Part shown: positions 22,938 through 35,513 of the stretch, piece after piece
Layout of the letters: each line of letters begins with the position of its first letter
Numbering within the stretch: position 1 is the first letter of the stretch
DNA from: Primulina eburnea
Lineage: Eukaryota; Streptophyta; Magnoliopsida; Lamiales; Gesneriaceae
Length of the DNA stretch: 64,000 bases
Assembly (NCBI RefSeq): GCF_022965805.1
Contig: NW_027331417.1
Span: forward strand, 62,001-126,000
Reading direction: 5' to 3'
The notes under the pieces: generated by a model
Databases searched by the model: none
What the model was told of the DNA's origin: nothing
The model's input: only the letters and a program-made list of their open reading frames with translations
Program-made: the position numbers and the translations under genes

Positions 22938-23574
22938 TCTGGATATTTATGTCTCATTTTATCTTCTAACTCCCAAGTTGCCTCCTCGACACCGTGTCTG
23001 TTCCACTGTACTTTAACCAATGGTATCAATTTATTTCTGAGTTGTTTATCTTTCCTGTCTAGAATCTGAATCGGTCTCTCAATGTAGCTCAAAGTCTGAT
23101 CTAACTCAACCTCATCGGGTGGAAGTACATGAGAAGGATCTGGATGATATTTCCTCAACATAGACACATGAAAAACATCATGAACACCTGATAATGCAGG
23201 AGGAAGAGCTAATCTGTAAGCCAAATCACCAACACGTTCCAAAATCTCATACGGACCTATGAATCTCGGTGATAATTTACCTTTCTTTCCAAATCTAACT
23301 GTACCACGAAAAGGAGATATTTTCAGAAAAACTCTGTCACCTTTCTCAAAATTCAACGGCCGTCTCCTGATGTTCGCATACTTAGCCTGTCTATCCTGAG
23401 CAGCTCTCATACGACTCTGAATCAACTTCACCTTCTCTGTCATATCTTTTATCATATCAGGTCCTACAATTGGTGCTTCAGATAAATCGTCCCAATACAG
23501 AGGAGATCGACACTTCCTGCCATATAATGCTTCAAATGGTGACATTCCAATGCTCACTTGATAACTATTGTTTA
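22938..23574 (-). pseudogene. element B integrase C-terminal part, shifted frame
   Basis: Reads [21 protein letters not shown], a GPYE motif, and the C-terminal [19 protein letters not shown] segment up to PELL, where element A is inserted. It is one frame away from the upstream RT-integrase part because a base is missing at about 23573, in the codon after EFS. The open frame starting at 23749 overlaps the upstream part, and its first ~57 codons are out of frame and meaningless. Confidence 0.85.
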
Positions 23575-25872
23575 AGAAAACTCGACAAGTGGTAATGAAT
23601 CCTGCCAACCAATACCAAAATCCATCACTACAGCTCTCAGCATATCCTCTAATGTCTGAATAGTACGTTCTGACTGTCCGTCTGTCTGAGGATGATATGC
23701 TGTACTCAAATGCAAACGAGTACCAAGGGCCTCTTGTAAACTTTGCCAAAAATGAGAAGAAAATCTGGGATCACGATCTGATACAATTGACTTAGGAACA
23801 CCATGCAATCTCAAAACTTCTCTGATGTACAATCTGGCCATCTGATCATGCCTATATGTCATCTGATAAGGAATAAAACATGAAGACTTGGTTAATCTAT
23901 CAACGATAACCCAAATTGCATCGCAACCCCTCGACGACCTCGGCAATTTTGTGACAAAGTCCATGGTGATATGATCCCACTTCCATTCTGGAACTTTAAG
24001 ACTATGCAAAAGACCTCCTGGTCGCTTTCTTTCTGCTTTCACTTGTTGACAATTTAAACAACGAGAAACAAATTCTGCTATGTCAGATTTCATTCTTTTC
24101 CACCAAAATTGTTTCTTCAAATCATTGTACATCTTTTTACTTCCAGGGTGTACACTGAATTTACTGCAATGAGCATCACGCAAAATCTGCATCCTCAACT
24201 CTGAAATATTAGCAACTACAATACGATCATTCACAAACAAAATACCCTCATTATTGACCTGAAATTCTGATCGATGTCCTGATTTGACAAGTTCAACTGA
24301 TTTCTGAATACTTTGATCTAACCTTTGGGCTTCTTTAATTTTTACAAACAACTCTGGCTCTGCCTGAATCATAAATACTCTTACAGGTTGAGTATCTACC
24401 ACAAAATCCAAACCAGAAAGACAACATTCTTCTACTAAATCAGATATACTGCTAGTGATCAAGGACATATTACATACTTTTCTGCTCAAAGCATCGGCTG
24501 CTGCATTCGACTTACCCGGATAATATTTTATCTCGCAATCATAGTCTTTCAACAAATCTAACCAACGCCTATGTCTCATGTTCAACTCTGCTTGTGAAAA
24601 GAGGTATTTCAAACTCTTATGATCAGTGAATATCTCAAATTTCTCACCATACAAGTAGTGTCGCCAAATCTTTAGCGCAAAAACCACTGCTGCTAGTTCC
24701 AAATCATGCACGGGGTATCTATACTCATGTGGCTTCAACTGTCTTGAAGCATAGGCAACAACACGACCATGTTGCATTAATACACAACCCAATCCTTGAA
24801 GTGAAGCATCAGTGTGCACTGTAAATCCTCCTACACCTGATGGAATAGTTAGAACTGGAGCACTAGTCAATCTCTGCTTAAGTTCAACAAAACTATTCTC
24901 ACATGCCGATGACCAAATAAATGGTGCATTCTTTTGTGTCAGCTGGGTAATTGGCCTTGCAATCTGTGAGAATCCTTCAATAAATCTGCGATAATATCCT
25001 GCCAAACCTATAAAACTACGTACCTCAGGAACTGATGTCGGTCTAGACCAATTGATGACTGCCTCAACTTTACTCGGATCAACTGATATACCTGCACTTG
25101 AAATCACATGTCCAAGGAAAACCACTCTATCCAACCAAAACTCGCATTTGGATAATTTAGCATACAACTTTAAAGTTCTCAAAATTTGCAAAACAGCTCT
25201 CAAGTGCTCGGCATGCTCAGATTCAGATTTTGAATAAATAAGAATATCATCAATGAAGATCACAACAAATTGATCTATATACCGTTGAAACACACGGTTC
25301 ATCAAATCCATAAATACCGCAGGTGCATTGGTCAACCCAAAAGGCATAACCAAAAATTCAAAATGCCCATACCTGGTACGAAAAGCAGTCTTAGGCACAT
25401 CTGCCTCTCTAACTCTTAACTGATGATATCCGGATCTTAAATCAATCTTAGAATATACTGAAGAACCCTGCAACTGGTCAAAGAGATCATCAATCCTTGG
25501 CAAAGGATACTTATTCTTTATTGTGGCTTTATTCAACTGTCTATAATCGACACAAAGCCTCATAGACCCGTCTTTCTTCTTTACGAATAAAACCGGAGCA
25601 CCCCAAGGTGAAACACTTGGTCTTATATATCCTTTAGCCAATAGATCCTCAAGTTGTTCCTTTAGTTCCTTCAGTTCAATTGGCGCCATCCTATAAGGAG
25701 CTCTAGAAATAGGCTGTGTACCTGGCATCAACTCAATGTTGAACTCAACCTCTCGGACTGGAGGAAATCCTGGAATTTCATCTGGAAATACATCTGAAAA
25801 TTCACTAACAATTGCAATATCTGCCAATTTAGGTACTGACCTTGAAATATCAATCGCATAAACCAAGAAACA
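23572..25872 (-). pseudogene. element B pol: RT, RNase H, integrase core
   Basis: 764 open codons from 25866. RT motifs [15 protein letters not shown] and FIDD; RNase [19 protein letters not shown] and TDHKSLKYL; integrase zinc domain ([16 protein letters not shown]), catalytic MDFVTKL, SDRDPRF and GQSERTI. The stretch ends at a TAA produced by the 1-nt deletion near 23573. The methionine at 25866 is not a natural start: the preceding protease part is in the same frame, split only by a TAA at 25873-25875. Confidence 0.92.
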
Positions 25873-26634
25873 TTAGGCTCCTTTCTGCAACAAACGAGTC
25901 ATGGACAAAACAGATATCAAAGGAATCTTAGCTCGAGAACCCTTACCATAGAACGTCCAGTGATCTGTCATATCAGGCTTAAACTTAACAACCTTCTGAA
26001 AACAATCTACAGTAGCCCTGTATCTTGTCAACATGTCAATGCCAACTATGAAGTCAAAATCAGACATCTCCAATACAATACAATCAAGCTCAATAACATT
26101 ATCATCATAACGAAATTCACAACCATTTATCATTTCAGCTGACCTCATCACTTTGCCCAGTGGAGTAGAAATAGATAAGGTAGATGATAATGGTATAGAA
26201 TGCAACGAATGCAATGTGACAAAGTGTTCAGCTATGAAAGTATGTGATGCACCAGTATCCATCAAAACATAAGCAGGATAACCTGAGAGAAAACAATTAC
26301 CTGCAATGACATTATCTGGAGCATTATGTGCCTCATCCTTAGTGAGTGCAAAAACTCGAGCCTGTTGTCTAGGTGGCTGTCCTACCCTGTGGCTACCACT
26401 CTGTTTGTTCTGATCTGACCGGTTTGACTGCTGATAGGAATTAACTGTAGGGTTCTGACGATTCTGGTGAGATGTCTGTCTCGATGATCCCCCACTCTGA
26501 GACATACCACTGCCACGGTTAGGACACACTCGAGCATAGTGTCCCACCTGGTTACACAAGTGGCAAGCTCCTGAGATTCCTCTACACTGATCGGTATAAT
26601 GTCTACCACCACATTGACCACAAGTCGGACTTGA
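25873..26634 (-). pseudogene. element B gag C-terminus (zinc knuckles) and protease
   Basis: Between two nonsense codons. It carries a first cysteine motif (CGQCGGRHYTDQC), the knuckle C..CNQVGHYARVC, a glutamine/serine-rich linker, then retropepsin [15 protein letters not shown] and [17 protein letters not shown]. Compared with A, the downstream stop (TAA 25873-25875) stands at the aspartate after KGA, and the upstream one (TAG 26635-26637) follows QSTG. Confidence 0.88.
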
Positions 26635-27465
26635 CTAACCAGTACTCTGAACTGAACCAGACTGTCTCGATCCACTAGAACTTGAAAAATTACTGCCATG
26701 TCTCTTAAATTGCTTCCCTCTAGCCTTGAACTGCTCTCTAATATTTCCACTGTTACCGCCACTATTACCCTGTCTGAACTGCTGTCGGAACTGTGGCTGT
26801 TGGGGTCGTTGCGAATACTGAAAACCTCTCTGCCTAATAATTCCAGTTTCAGCTCCCTTGGCTCGATCAAGAGCCTCAGCAAAAGTGTTAGGCCTTCCAG
26901 TATTAACCAGGGTAAAGATATCAGGATTAAGACCATTTATGAAATGATCGGCCTTCGCTTCTTCATCGGATGCTACATGAGGAGAAAATCTCAGTAAATT
27001 CGAGAACTTAGCAACATAGTCCTCAATATTCAGATTTCCCTGCTTTAAATTTGCAAACTCGGCTCCCCTATCTTTCCTGTAAGAGGTAGGAAAGAAACGC
27101 TGATAAAATTCAGATTTAAAAATATCCCAGGTAACAATCGTACCTCGACCCTCTAAAGCTTTCTTTGTCATGATCCACCAACTCTTAGCAACATCTAATA
27201 ACTGATGAACAACTAACTTGATTCTACGATCATCTGGATACTCAAGAGATTCAAATAATTGATCCATATTCTCCAACCAGTTCTCACACTCTAATGCATT
27301 CTCGGTACCCTTCAACATCGGTGGGTGCAAAGACTGAAATCTGGCTAACAGTATCTCCATCGGAGTCGGAGTTATATCCATCTGAGTATGAGTAGCACTA
27401 CCCTGATCTTGTGCAACCGGTATGTCCTGTCTAGGTCTACCACGACCTCTACCTCGAGTAGCCAT
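26635..27465 (-). pseudogene. element B gag N-terminal part
   Basis: Starts MATRGRGRGRPRQD; an in-frame ATG at 27501 lies upstream, but the arginine/glycine-rich start at 27465 matches the position of the gag starts in A and D. The gag core ([42 protein letters not shown]) is followed by a glutamine-rich linker. It ends at TAG 26635-26637. The leader 27502-27708 upstream holds no other feature I recognise. Confidence 0.85.
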
Positions 27466-27708
27466 GTCTGATATAAATAGATCAAACACATATAAAATCA
27501 CAATATCATAATCATCTCAATCTTGTATCAATCATCTCTGGCTCTTGAGACTCAACAATCTCAAAAATCTCGAATAAAGCTCAACAATATAATATCTCAA
27601 TTTAAATCATGTATTTCACATCATAGCACAATGAAAATGCTAGCAAATATATCACATGATCAAGCAATTCAAACTGACTCAATCTACCCTGTTCCCAAAT
27701 ATCTTACG

Positions 27709-27720
27709 CTCTGATACCAC
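27709..27720 (-). other. primer binding site (tRNA-iMet) of element B
   Basis: Plus strand GCTCTGATACCA, that is TGGTATCAGAGC in the element's sense, four bases from the LTR end at 27725. Confidence 0.9.
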
Positions 27721-27724
27721 CTAA

Positions 27725-29844
27725 TGTGGGGCCCCGGGTCCGATATCTAATACTAATAATTTTAGATGTATCAAACCCAACGATTTAATAAATACATAAT
27801 TTCTTGTTCACAAACTGACATAAACATCGTCAGTATAATTTAAATGTCTCAATTATTTGAAATAAAATTTTCAAATGACAACATAAAGTAGTGAACCAAG
27901 AAATCAAACATCATCACATAGCTCCTAAGACCCGAGAATCCCACTCTAACTCATATCTCCTCGCCTGGAGCTGGACTCTGGCATCCCAAGCCTCGCCTCA
28001 CCTACCATCAAGCACATGAAAACAAGAGGTAGCCGACATGCCGGTGAGTATAAACCCAGTATGATACAATCAATAACATATGAGAATTAAAATTTCAGAT
28101 ATCTCATATACAATTCATAAAGATGCAATATAATGCAATGCATGATCAGAAGCTGTGGGCTATCAATAAATCTCAAGATCAAGTGAATCATCTGGTCATC
28201 GGGTACCCAAGGGAATAGAATCACCCAACAACATCCACCGACTCATCCGCTCGAGGTGGTGTGTTGTGTTCTACAATCCCAAGACTATGGTGCGCCTATA
28301 GAGAGTGTTCAGGCCATAGCAGCGACCTCCGCATACACTATGCCAACTCAACTATAGCCCCATACGTCCAATAAATCAATATATCAAGGCGACCTCCGCC
28401 ATATCAAATATGAATCGACAAGTGGCTCAATATGCAATGTAATGATGCAAATCAATATCATCATCTCGATATCATAATAAACTCATCTCAAGGCCACAAT
28501 CATCATCAAATCACAAGTAATTCATCGAACCATAGAATTTTAAATATTAAAATAAAAATGATACTTTTACCTCGTATGTTACCGACCGTAACATACCTTT
28601 CAAATATTACCAAAAGAAGACCAAAATGCGTATCTGAGAAGTCTTGAACCTTTGAATTCTACTATAACTCAAGGACTTTGATCATCTATCAAAATAGAGT
28701 AATTTATGTTCAAAATTCATAATCAATCCAATACGGCTTCAAATCAAGATCCACAGATTTCTTAATCATAATATTCCATAAAAACATTCATTGGATCATT
28801 TTGTCAAACACTTGGCGTGCCTGCTAAAGAGTTAGCTCCTCTTCAATTCTATTTTAAATTCAACCCAACACAATCACAACATCTCCAACATCTCTATATC
28901 TCAAATATCAATTCAATTATCAATTCTAAACTTCAACCCATTTCCAAACTTTAACAAAAATCGGAAAAACTTACATCCTTGTGAAGCCCGTGATGAGAGG
29001 ATCACAAATCTAACTTCATTTCATATTTTCCTTGAACAAATCTCCCATGGATTGAAGAAATTAGAAGATGAAAGGAAAAATAAAGAACCCTAGCTTCCTT
29101 GCTCTGAAGAAACCGAGAGGATGGGAAAGAAATGAGATAAAAATGAAGTCTCCACTTATTTTATACCTTAAAACACCAAAAACACGACTTTACTATTCAC
29201 AGACCGCGGGTGCGCTAGCCTATGCACCGCGGGTGCGGTGTGCCTTCGTCAAATCATCCAAAATTTTGATAATCAAGACCGCGGGTGCGGCAGAGTAAGG
29301 ACCGCGGGTGCGCTCTCCACTCTGCGCACAGCTTCTCCAAAGATTGCTTCAGCAACGCCTCTTCCGGTCAGAATTAGGAAAAGTGGTAAACTACAAAGTT
29401 GTAGCTCTATGTCTTGGCTTTCATCTCCCAAAATTTCAGCTCATTTGGATGTCCGAGTAAAAAGTTATGCCAATTCTCCCAACATGTGTCATTATAGGAA
29501 CGACGATACGCACGACACACTTCGGGGCGCTTTTGGCTCGTCTTCCCTAATGATTTGAACAAAACTCAAAACTGAAAAGTTATAGCCTTATATCTTATCT
29601 TTCTAATGGAAAAGGCCTCACATCAATTGGATCAATATACAAAACATTATGCTTAAAACCACAACTTGTGCCATATTTTTCATTCCGTTTCTGCACATCC
29701 ATTACCTATTTAGCTCAAATTCCACGTTTGATTCTACCCATCCATTATCTATTTCATTCTATAACATCATTACCATTCATATCATAATGTAAATCCAAGA
29801 ACCATCACACTACTGCTATATTATATCAAAATTCGGGCATTACA
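27725..29844 (-). repeat. 5' LTR of element B
   Basis: 2120 bp; on the plus strand from TGTGGGGCCCC to GGGCATTACA. The paired box array is at 29203-29312 and the TATA box just left of it, near 29156-29166. It is followed by the TTGTG duplication and by the resumption of EPRV ORF1 at 29850. Confidence 0.95.
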
Positions 29845-29849
29845 TTGTG

Positions 29850-30826
29850 ACACCTGTCTCATAAATTTTATGGGATTAGAAATAAATGTTATATCAAATG
29901 AAGAAACTTTCATTTTAGATCTCATAGATCAAATTAACGATCCTATAGAAAAAAGAAAAGCTATAGAACATTATTTAAATATGGCAAATCATAAGCCTAC
30001 TAAACTTGTACAAAATACAGTACAAGAACATGAATTATATTCTTACAATAAAATATTAGAAAAGGCTAAACAAAAAGAAAGAGAGCCTACTATTTCTGAA
30101 TTAAAAGGAGAAATAGATCAGATAAAATCTGAAATAAAATATTTAAAAGAAAGAGTAAATACTCTTAGTATCAATAATAACACTTGGGAAAAAGATTCGA
30201 CTTCTGATGAAGAAGAAGAAGATATTTTACCAAAAAATGATAATGATCATGAAATAAATCAAATGGTATGGATCAATAAAATTGATCAGATTATTTCCCA
30301 AAAATGGTACTCAAAAGTAACATTAATTATTAATAAAAAATTTAAAATTACTATTGAAGCATTATTAGATACGGGAGCTGATGTAAATTGTATCAGTGAA
30401 GGAATTGTTCCTTCCAAATATTATAAAAAGACTACTCAATTTATAACAGCTGCTAATAAGCAACCTCTTATAGTTAATTACAAATTGTCTGATGTGACAA
30501 TATGTAATTCTGGAGTTTGTTTAAATACAACTTTTATTCTCATTAAAAATATATCTACTCCTGTGATTTTAGGAACTCCATTTTTCCAAATGTTGTTTCC
30601 TATTAATAAAATTAATGAAAAGGGTTTATATACCAACATTAAAGGTAATGATTTATTTTTTCCATTCACAACAATATCAGTTTCAAAATCTATTAATATT
30701 TTACAAAAAATAGTGTGTAATAAAGAAAATTTTATTACTTCATTAAAAGATGAAATTCATTTTAAAAATATTAAAGAAAAATTAAATTTTGAAAAAATTC
30801 AAGAAAAAATAAAAATTATTTCTTAA
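29850..30826 (+). pseudogene. EPRV ORF1 middle part: capsid tail and protease (segment iii)
   Basis: Continues the frame broken by B at 11939. It holds the CDTC motif, an alpha-helical lysine/glutamate-rich region and the retropepsin site LLDTGADVNCIS with ILGTPF. It stops at TAA 30824-30826, where segment v has GAA. The methionine at 29870 is internal, not a start. Confidence 0.88.
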
Positions 30827-32274
30827 AATATATCCAAAGAGATATGTGCTGATGTTCCTAATGCCTTTTGGAATAGGAAAAAACATCAGGTCAGTCTTCC
30901 TTATACAGATGATTTTAATGAGGATAAAATTCCTACAAAAGCAAGGCCTATAGCTATGGGGCCTAGACTTTTAAATTATTGCAAAGAAAAAATTGATAGT
31001 CTTCTTAAAAAAGAGTTAATCAGACCAAGTAATAGTCCTTGGAGTTGTCCAGCTTTCTATGTTGAAAATGCAGCCGAAATTGAAAGAGGAGCTCCAAGAC
31101 TTGTTATCAATTATAAACCGCTTAATAAAGCATTAAAATGGATAAAGCATCCATTACCAAATAAAAGAGATTTGCTAAATAGATTATTTAAAGGAAAAGT
31201 TTTCTCTTCTTTTGATTTAAAATCGGGATTTTATCAAATTCTTCTAAAAGAAGAAGATAAATATAAAACAGCTTTTACTGTACCATTTGGCCATTATGAA
31301 TGGAATGTAATGCCATTTGGATTAAAAAATGCTCCAATGGAATTCCAAAATATAATGAATGAAATTTATAATTCATATATAGACTATATTATTGTCTATA
31401 TAGATGATGTCCTTATATATTCTGATAATATTGATCATCATTTTAAACATTTAAATATATTTATTCAAGTTACTAAAAAAACTGGTTTGACAGTAAATCA
31501 GAAAAAAGTAAAACTTTTTCAAACTAAGATAAAATTCTTAGGACATTATATTGAAAATGGAATAATAATTCCTATTGAAAGAACAATTGTTTTTGCTGAA
31601 AAATTTCCTGATAAAATCACTGATGTAAATCAATTACAAAGATTTCTTGGAAGTCTTAATTATATAGGCGATTTTTATAAAGATCTCGCTCAAGATTGTA
31701 AATTATTATTTCAAAGGTTGAAGAAAAATCCTCAACCATGGACTGATAGTCATACTTTAGCAATACAAAAAATAAAAGAAAGAGTTAAAGAACTCCCTTG
31801 TTTATCTATTGCTAATCCAGAAGCATTCAAAATAGTTGAAACAGACGCCTCTGATATTGGATATGGAGGAATACTTAAACAAAAATTAGATAATACATCT
31901 AAAGAAATTCTTGTGAGATATACTTCTGGTACTTGGAACAATACTCAAAAAAATTATTCTACAATAAAGAAAGAAATTCTTTCAATTGTTAAATGTATTA
32001 CAAAATTTGAAAGTGATCTTTTAAATAAAAATTTTTATTAAGAGTTGATTGCAAATCTGCTAAAGATATTCTTTTAAAAGATGTTAAAGTAATAGCATCT
32101 AAACAAATATTTGCTAGATGGCAAGCTATATTAGCATGTTTTGATTTTGATATTGAACATATCTCTGGAAAATAGAATTCTTTACCAGATTTTCTAACTA
32201 GAGAATTTTTGCAGGGAGCAACCTTGGAAAACGGTTCTAAAGAGACCAGCAACAGGAAAAAAGCCTATGAATAA
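30827..32274 (+). pseudogene. EPRV ORF1 C-terminal part: RT and RNase H (segment iii)
   Basis: RT motifs LKSGFYQI, FGLKNAP and YIDD (about 31400), then RNase H ETDASDIGYGG. Open from 30956 to 32041, where a missing base in the A/T run near 32030 shifts the frame; further on a TAG at about 32173 replaces a serine codon seen in segment ii. The last codons overlap ORF2 by 8 nt (ATGAATAA, 32267-32274). Confidence 0.88.
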
Positions 32275-33232
32275 GCCACCTTTTAAAAGAGGTGCTAATG
32301 TTCAGCAGCCTAATATGGCTACTACAGATGAAGAGAAATTTGATCCCATTAAAGAATTCGCAGATGATCCAACTGCATATGACATTCATTATTATAATAA
32401 TGCTATATTTGCCTTAAAGGGATCAAAAGAGGAATTAAAATATCCTTATCTAATTTCAGGATGTCTTCATTGCTGTCCTGTTGACAAAGATCTAAAAGGT
32501 CTATCTCCAATTCATATAGCTCAAAGCTATTTAATTAAAGATTTACAACCCATATTGGGAAGAAAAACTCGTGATTATTTTGAAACTATTCTAGTCGAAA
32601 CTGGCTCAGTTGAAATCCAACATATGGATCGCAATCGCGATTTTGCATTCTCTAAAATGATTATAAAGAAAATTATCCCAGCGGCTAATTGGGGTTTACC
32701 TCTCGGACAAGCCAGACAATTAAACACTTTTCAGGCAATGCCAAATATGTTTAATTATCATGATTATATCATGGCATGGGATACAATTCTTATTTATGAG
32801 AATTCTCAATGAAAACATTCATGGTGGATTAAATTCCAATTAGATGATATTCATCAATTTATCCCTACCTGGTTCAAAACTTTTTTCTTCTCATGGGGGG
32901 TAATGCCCTCTATTTTCCCTAGAAATGTTAAAAACATATGGATTAAGTTTCAGCAAGCCAATCCACAATTCGACGGAATGACCGCAATAATTCAATTCTC
33001 CATTAATTATAATGTTCCCTGGATTATAAGATGGGAGTATGGATTACAGGATTTGCCAAAAGAAAAATTTGAAATCAAATTTGCCCCTACTATTTTGATC
33101 AGAAAAATATTAATAAAATGGTGGGGAAAAGAAGACTTCTTTGGAGAAGGTAAAGCTTATGATCGACAAGGGGTAATAGCTCTTGGACCTGCCAGAGAAA
33201 CACCGAAAAACAACTACTCTCTTTCTGAATAA
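32267..33232 (+). pseudogene. EPRV ORF2 with internal stop and 3' deletion (segment iii)
   Basis: Starts MNKPPFKRGANVQ. A TGA at 32810-32812 interrupts it, and the same frame continues (WIRWEYGLQDLPKE, WWGKEDFFGEGKAYD) to GPARET. There about 476 bp present in segment v (35815-36290) are missing, so the reading runs into viral promoter-region sequence and stops at 33232. Function unknown. By adding segments, the undeleted ORF2 would be roughly 400 codons. Confidence 0.8.
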
Positions 33233-33306
33233 AAGGTTTAATTTTCGAAGATTTCTCTCAAACTTTGCTTTTTCAAACTTCTGCAAGATTATGTAAGTTT
33301 TAGTTT

Positions 33307-33546
33307 ATGTCTTATAATTATATTTATGATCCACCCTTCGATTATATTATGCCATCTGCAAATTATCTTGTAATTTTAAAAAAGAAAATTAAATTAATTA
33401 AAACTCAAATTGAGGTTCTTGAGAATCAATTAAAAGACCCCGAAATCAATCATGTTTATAAACAGTGGTTTACACATCCTCATCTGGAAAGATCCAGAAT
33501 TACCTTAAAGGCTTACGAGAAACAAAGCTCACATTTAGCTGCTTAA
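33307..33546 (+). CDS. small EPRV leader ORF, 79 codons (segment iii)
   Basis: MSYNYIYDPP start, then a lysine-rich amphipathic stretch (VILKKKIKLIKTQIEVLEN) likely to be a coiled coil, and a histidine-containing tail. It lies between the viral promoter/poly(A) region and the primer site, that is in the leader of the pregenomic RNA. Segment v has the same ORF at 36398 with two residue differences (His/Pro and Ile/Phe). I do not recognise a family. Leader ORFs in plant pararetroviruses are usually regulatory; a real protein is possible. Confidence 0.5.
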   Translation: MSYNYIYDPPFDYIMPSANYLVILKKKIKLIKTQIEVLENQLKDPEINHVYKQWFTHPHLERSRITLKAYEKQSSHLAA

Positions 33547-33561
33547 AGTCGAAGATTTGAA

Positions 33562-33620
33562 GATTAGAGATTAAATCTCTTGTAAAATCTAGATTAGAGA
33601 TTAAATCTCTTGTAAAGTCT
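33562..33620 (+). repeat. tandem 30-bp palindromic repeat before the lost primer site (segment iii)
   Basis: Two copies starting GATTAGAG at 33562 and 33592, each containing the palindrome GAGATTAAATCTC. Viral plus-strand sequence ends at 33625, three bases short of where the PBS would start, and joins inverted segment iv. Confidence 0.75.
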
Positions 33621-33625
33621 TGTGT

Positions 33626-35513
33626 GAACTTTAGAATCATTTTTTATAGGTTTTTTAAACCTTTTCTTAGAATATCTTTTAGATTTTTCTTTATCTTTTA
33701 AGTAATGTTTCTTTCTTTTAAAAGGAAATCGTTTCTTTTTCTTATCCCTTTTAGGATATTGTATTGGTTGAAAGCCTATTTGCTCACAAAAATCACCAAT
33801 AATATTTCTATTTTCTTCTTTTTGCATATCAAGTTGTCTTTTTAACTTGATATCATTACAAAGATTAATTCCTTCTGCAGTTATTTCTGCAGATAAATCT
33901 CCATAAGTAAGAATATTCCAATCTATAGAATTTGTTGGAGATTTAGATTTTAATCTATTTTTTACTCTTTCTGCAAAAAGTACCGGAAGTCCGGATATAA
34001 ATTTTTATTTCCAGAAATTTGCATTGCAATCATTTCTGGTTAAGACTTTGGTCATAAAAACATCTTTATACCATCTGAATTCAGATAATGTTGGGCATCT
34101 CAGATTCATTAATTGTTCTTGAGATCTATCTAATTGGAGTTCATTTGCTCCAATAAAATTAGATAAAATTGTATAAATAAGTGTATTTACAGCATCTGAC
34201 TCTTCTCGTCCATTAAGATCAACTATAGAAGAGTTTAGAATTTTATTCTTTGCTTCTTTAGAAAGATAAAAATCCCACCAACCTTGAAGTTGGCCTGTGA
34301 AACCAGTAATAATGGCTTGAGCAATTTGCCTATCATTATTACCTTTTATCTTTGCTGCAGAAGAATATATTAACATTTGTTTAATAATAGTTTTAATCTG
34401 ATATTCAGATTTTCCATCTATATTCCATTCAGTAATAGCTTCTCCATTAAACTGAACATAATCTTTTTTCTCTTCAATTTGAAGATCAACAGGTGTTGCC
34501 TTTTTATAAAAAGGTTTTACAATTGATACTTTATGCATTTTATTAATCTGCATTTCATCTTCTGACGAACTAGAAATATTATCTAGTTGTTCAGATTTCT
34601 TAATTACTGAAATAGAACCTTTTTCTTTAATATTGATTTTTTGTAATCGATCTATTAGACCTTCCATAAAATCATCATCCTTTTTAGAACTTAAAAGAAA
34701 ATTTTCTTTTTTAATATTAGGAGGAGGTTTTATCATCAAAGTTTTTGAACTTTCCCCACTAGAAATTCCTGGTTTAGACTTTGATAAAATTTCTTCAATT
34801 CTAGTAGTCTGATTTCTTATAGAATGTAAAGTAAGATTGGTAAAATTATTCTGTTGAATAATATGGTCAAAATTACCATGCCCTATTTCTGATTTTATAG
34901 GGGTAGCATAAATTTCTTTATTACCTTTTTTAATTTGTAAAGTAGTAAAAGGAGGATGAATCTCAAAAGATTCTTCTCCAGTTTCATGAACATATAATTT
35001 ATATGTTGATTCAAGAGTATTTATAAAAACTCATCTTTAAAATTTGGAAATATTTTATTTCTTGCTGGAAAATATAAATTTTCCATCCATTTGAAAAAAT
35101 CTAAATTTAATTTAGTTTCTTCAATCCATTCTAAATATCTTGAAACATATAATGTTTGTTGTCTAGAATTTAAACAACTTAAAAACCATTTTTTCTTATT
35201 AATATTTTTAATCTTATCTAAACTTTTTTGAATAGAGTTATTATTAATAACCATAACATTATATCCCATATCAGAAAAAGTAGGGGAATCTGATTTTCTA
35301 TTATTAACAGAATAACTTCGTTGAAATCGAGAAGTACTAGATTCGGAGATATCTACTTTATATTCTGGATGAGATACATTATCATTAGTCTTTTGAAGAC
35401 CAGATATACTATTTTTTCAAAATCAGATATAGAAAAAGTAGAATTTCTACTTTCTTCAGGAAGTTTAATTCGTAGATGTCTTTGAGATGAGAATTTTATT
35501 TCAACATCTCCAT
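33626..35513 (-). pseudogene. EPRV segment iv: inverted movement-protein C-terminus to capsid fragment
   Basis: On the minus strand from the region after the movement domain, through the capsid core (about 34300), to just before the zinc knuckle. Broken by single-base deletions near 35415 and 35030, and by a stop at about 34005 where other copies have glutamate. Both ends join plus-strand viral sequence: at 33625/33626 to the leader, and at 35513 to ORF2. Confidence 0.85.

Larger units (their letters stand above)
11940..29844 (-). mobile_element. Ty3/gypsy element B (chromovirus, Tekay/Del-like), carrying nested element A
   Basis: Two related LTRs (11940-14060 and 27725-29844) flank a minus-strand gag-pol and are bounded by the 5-bp duplication TTGTG (11935-11939 and 29845-29849). 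The element is inserted in EPRV ORF1, just after the zinc-knuckle region. PBS 27709-27720 and PPT 14061-14075 are both on the minus strand. Its own length without A is about 9.1 kb. The coding region has two stops, one frameshift and the A insertion, so it is non-autonomous now. The Tekay/Del assignment is from the integrase C-terminal VKVQW..EEATWE motif. Confidence 0.95.
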
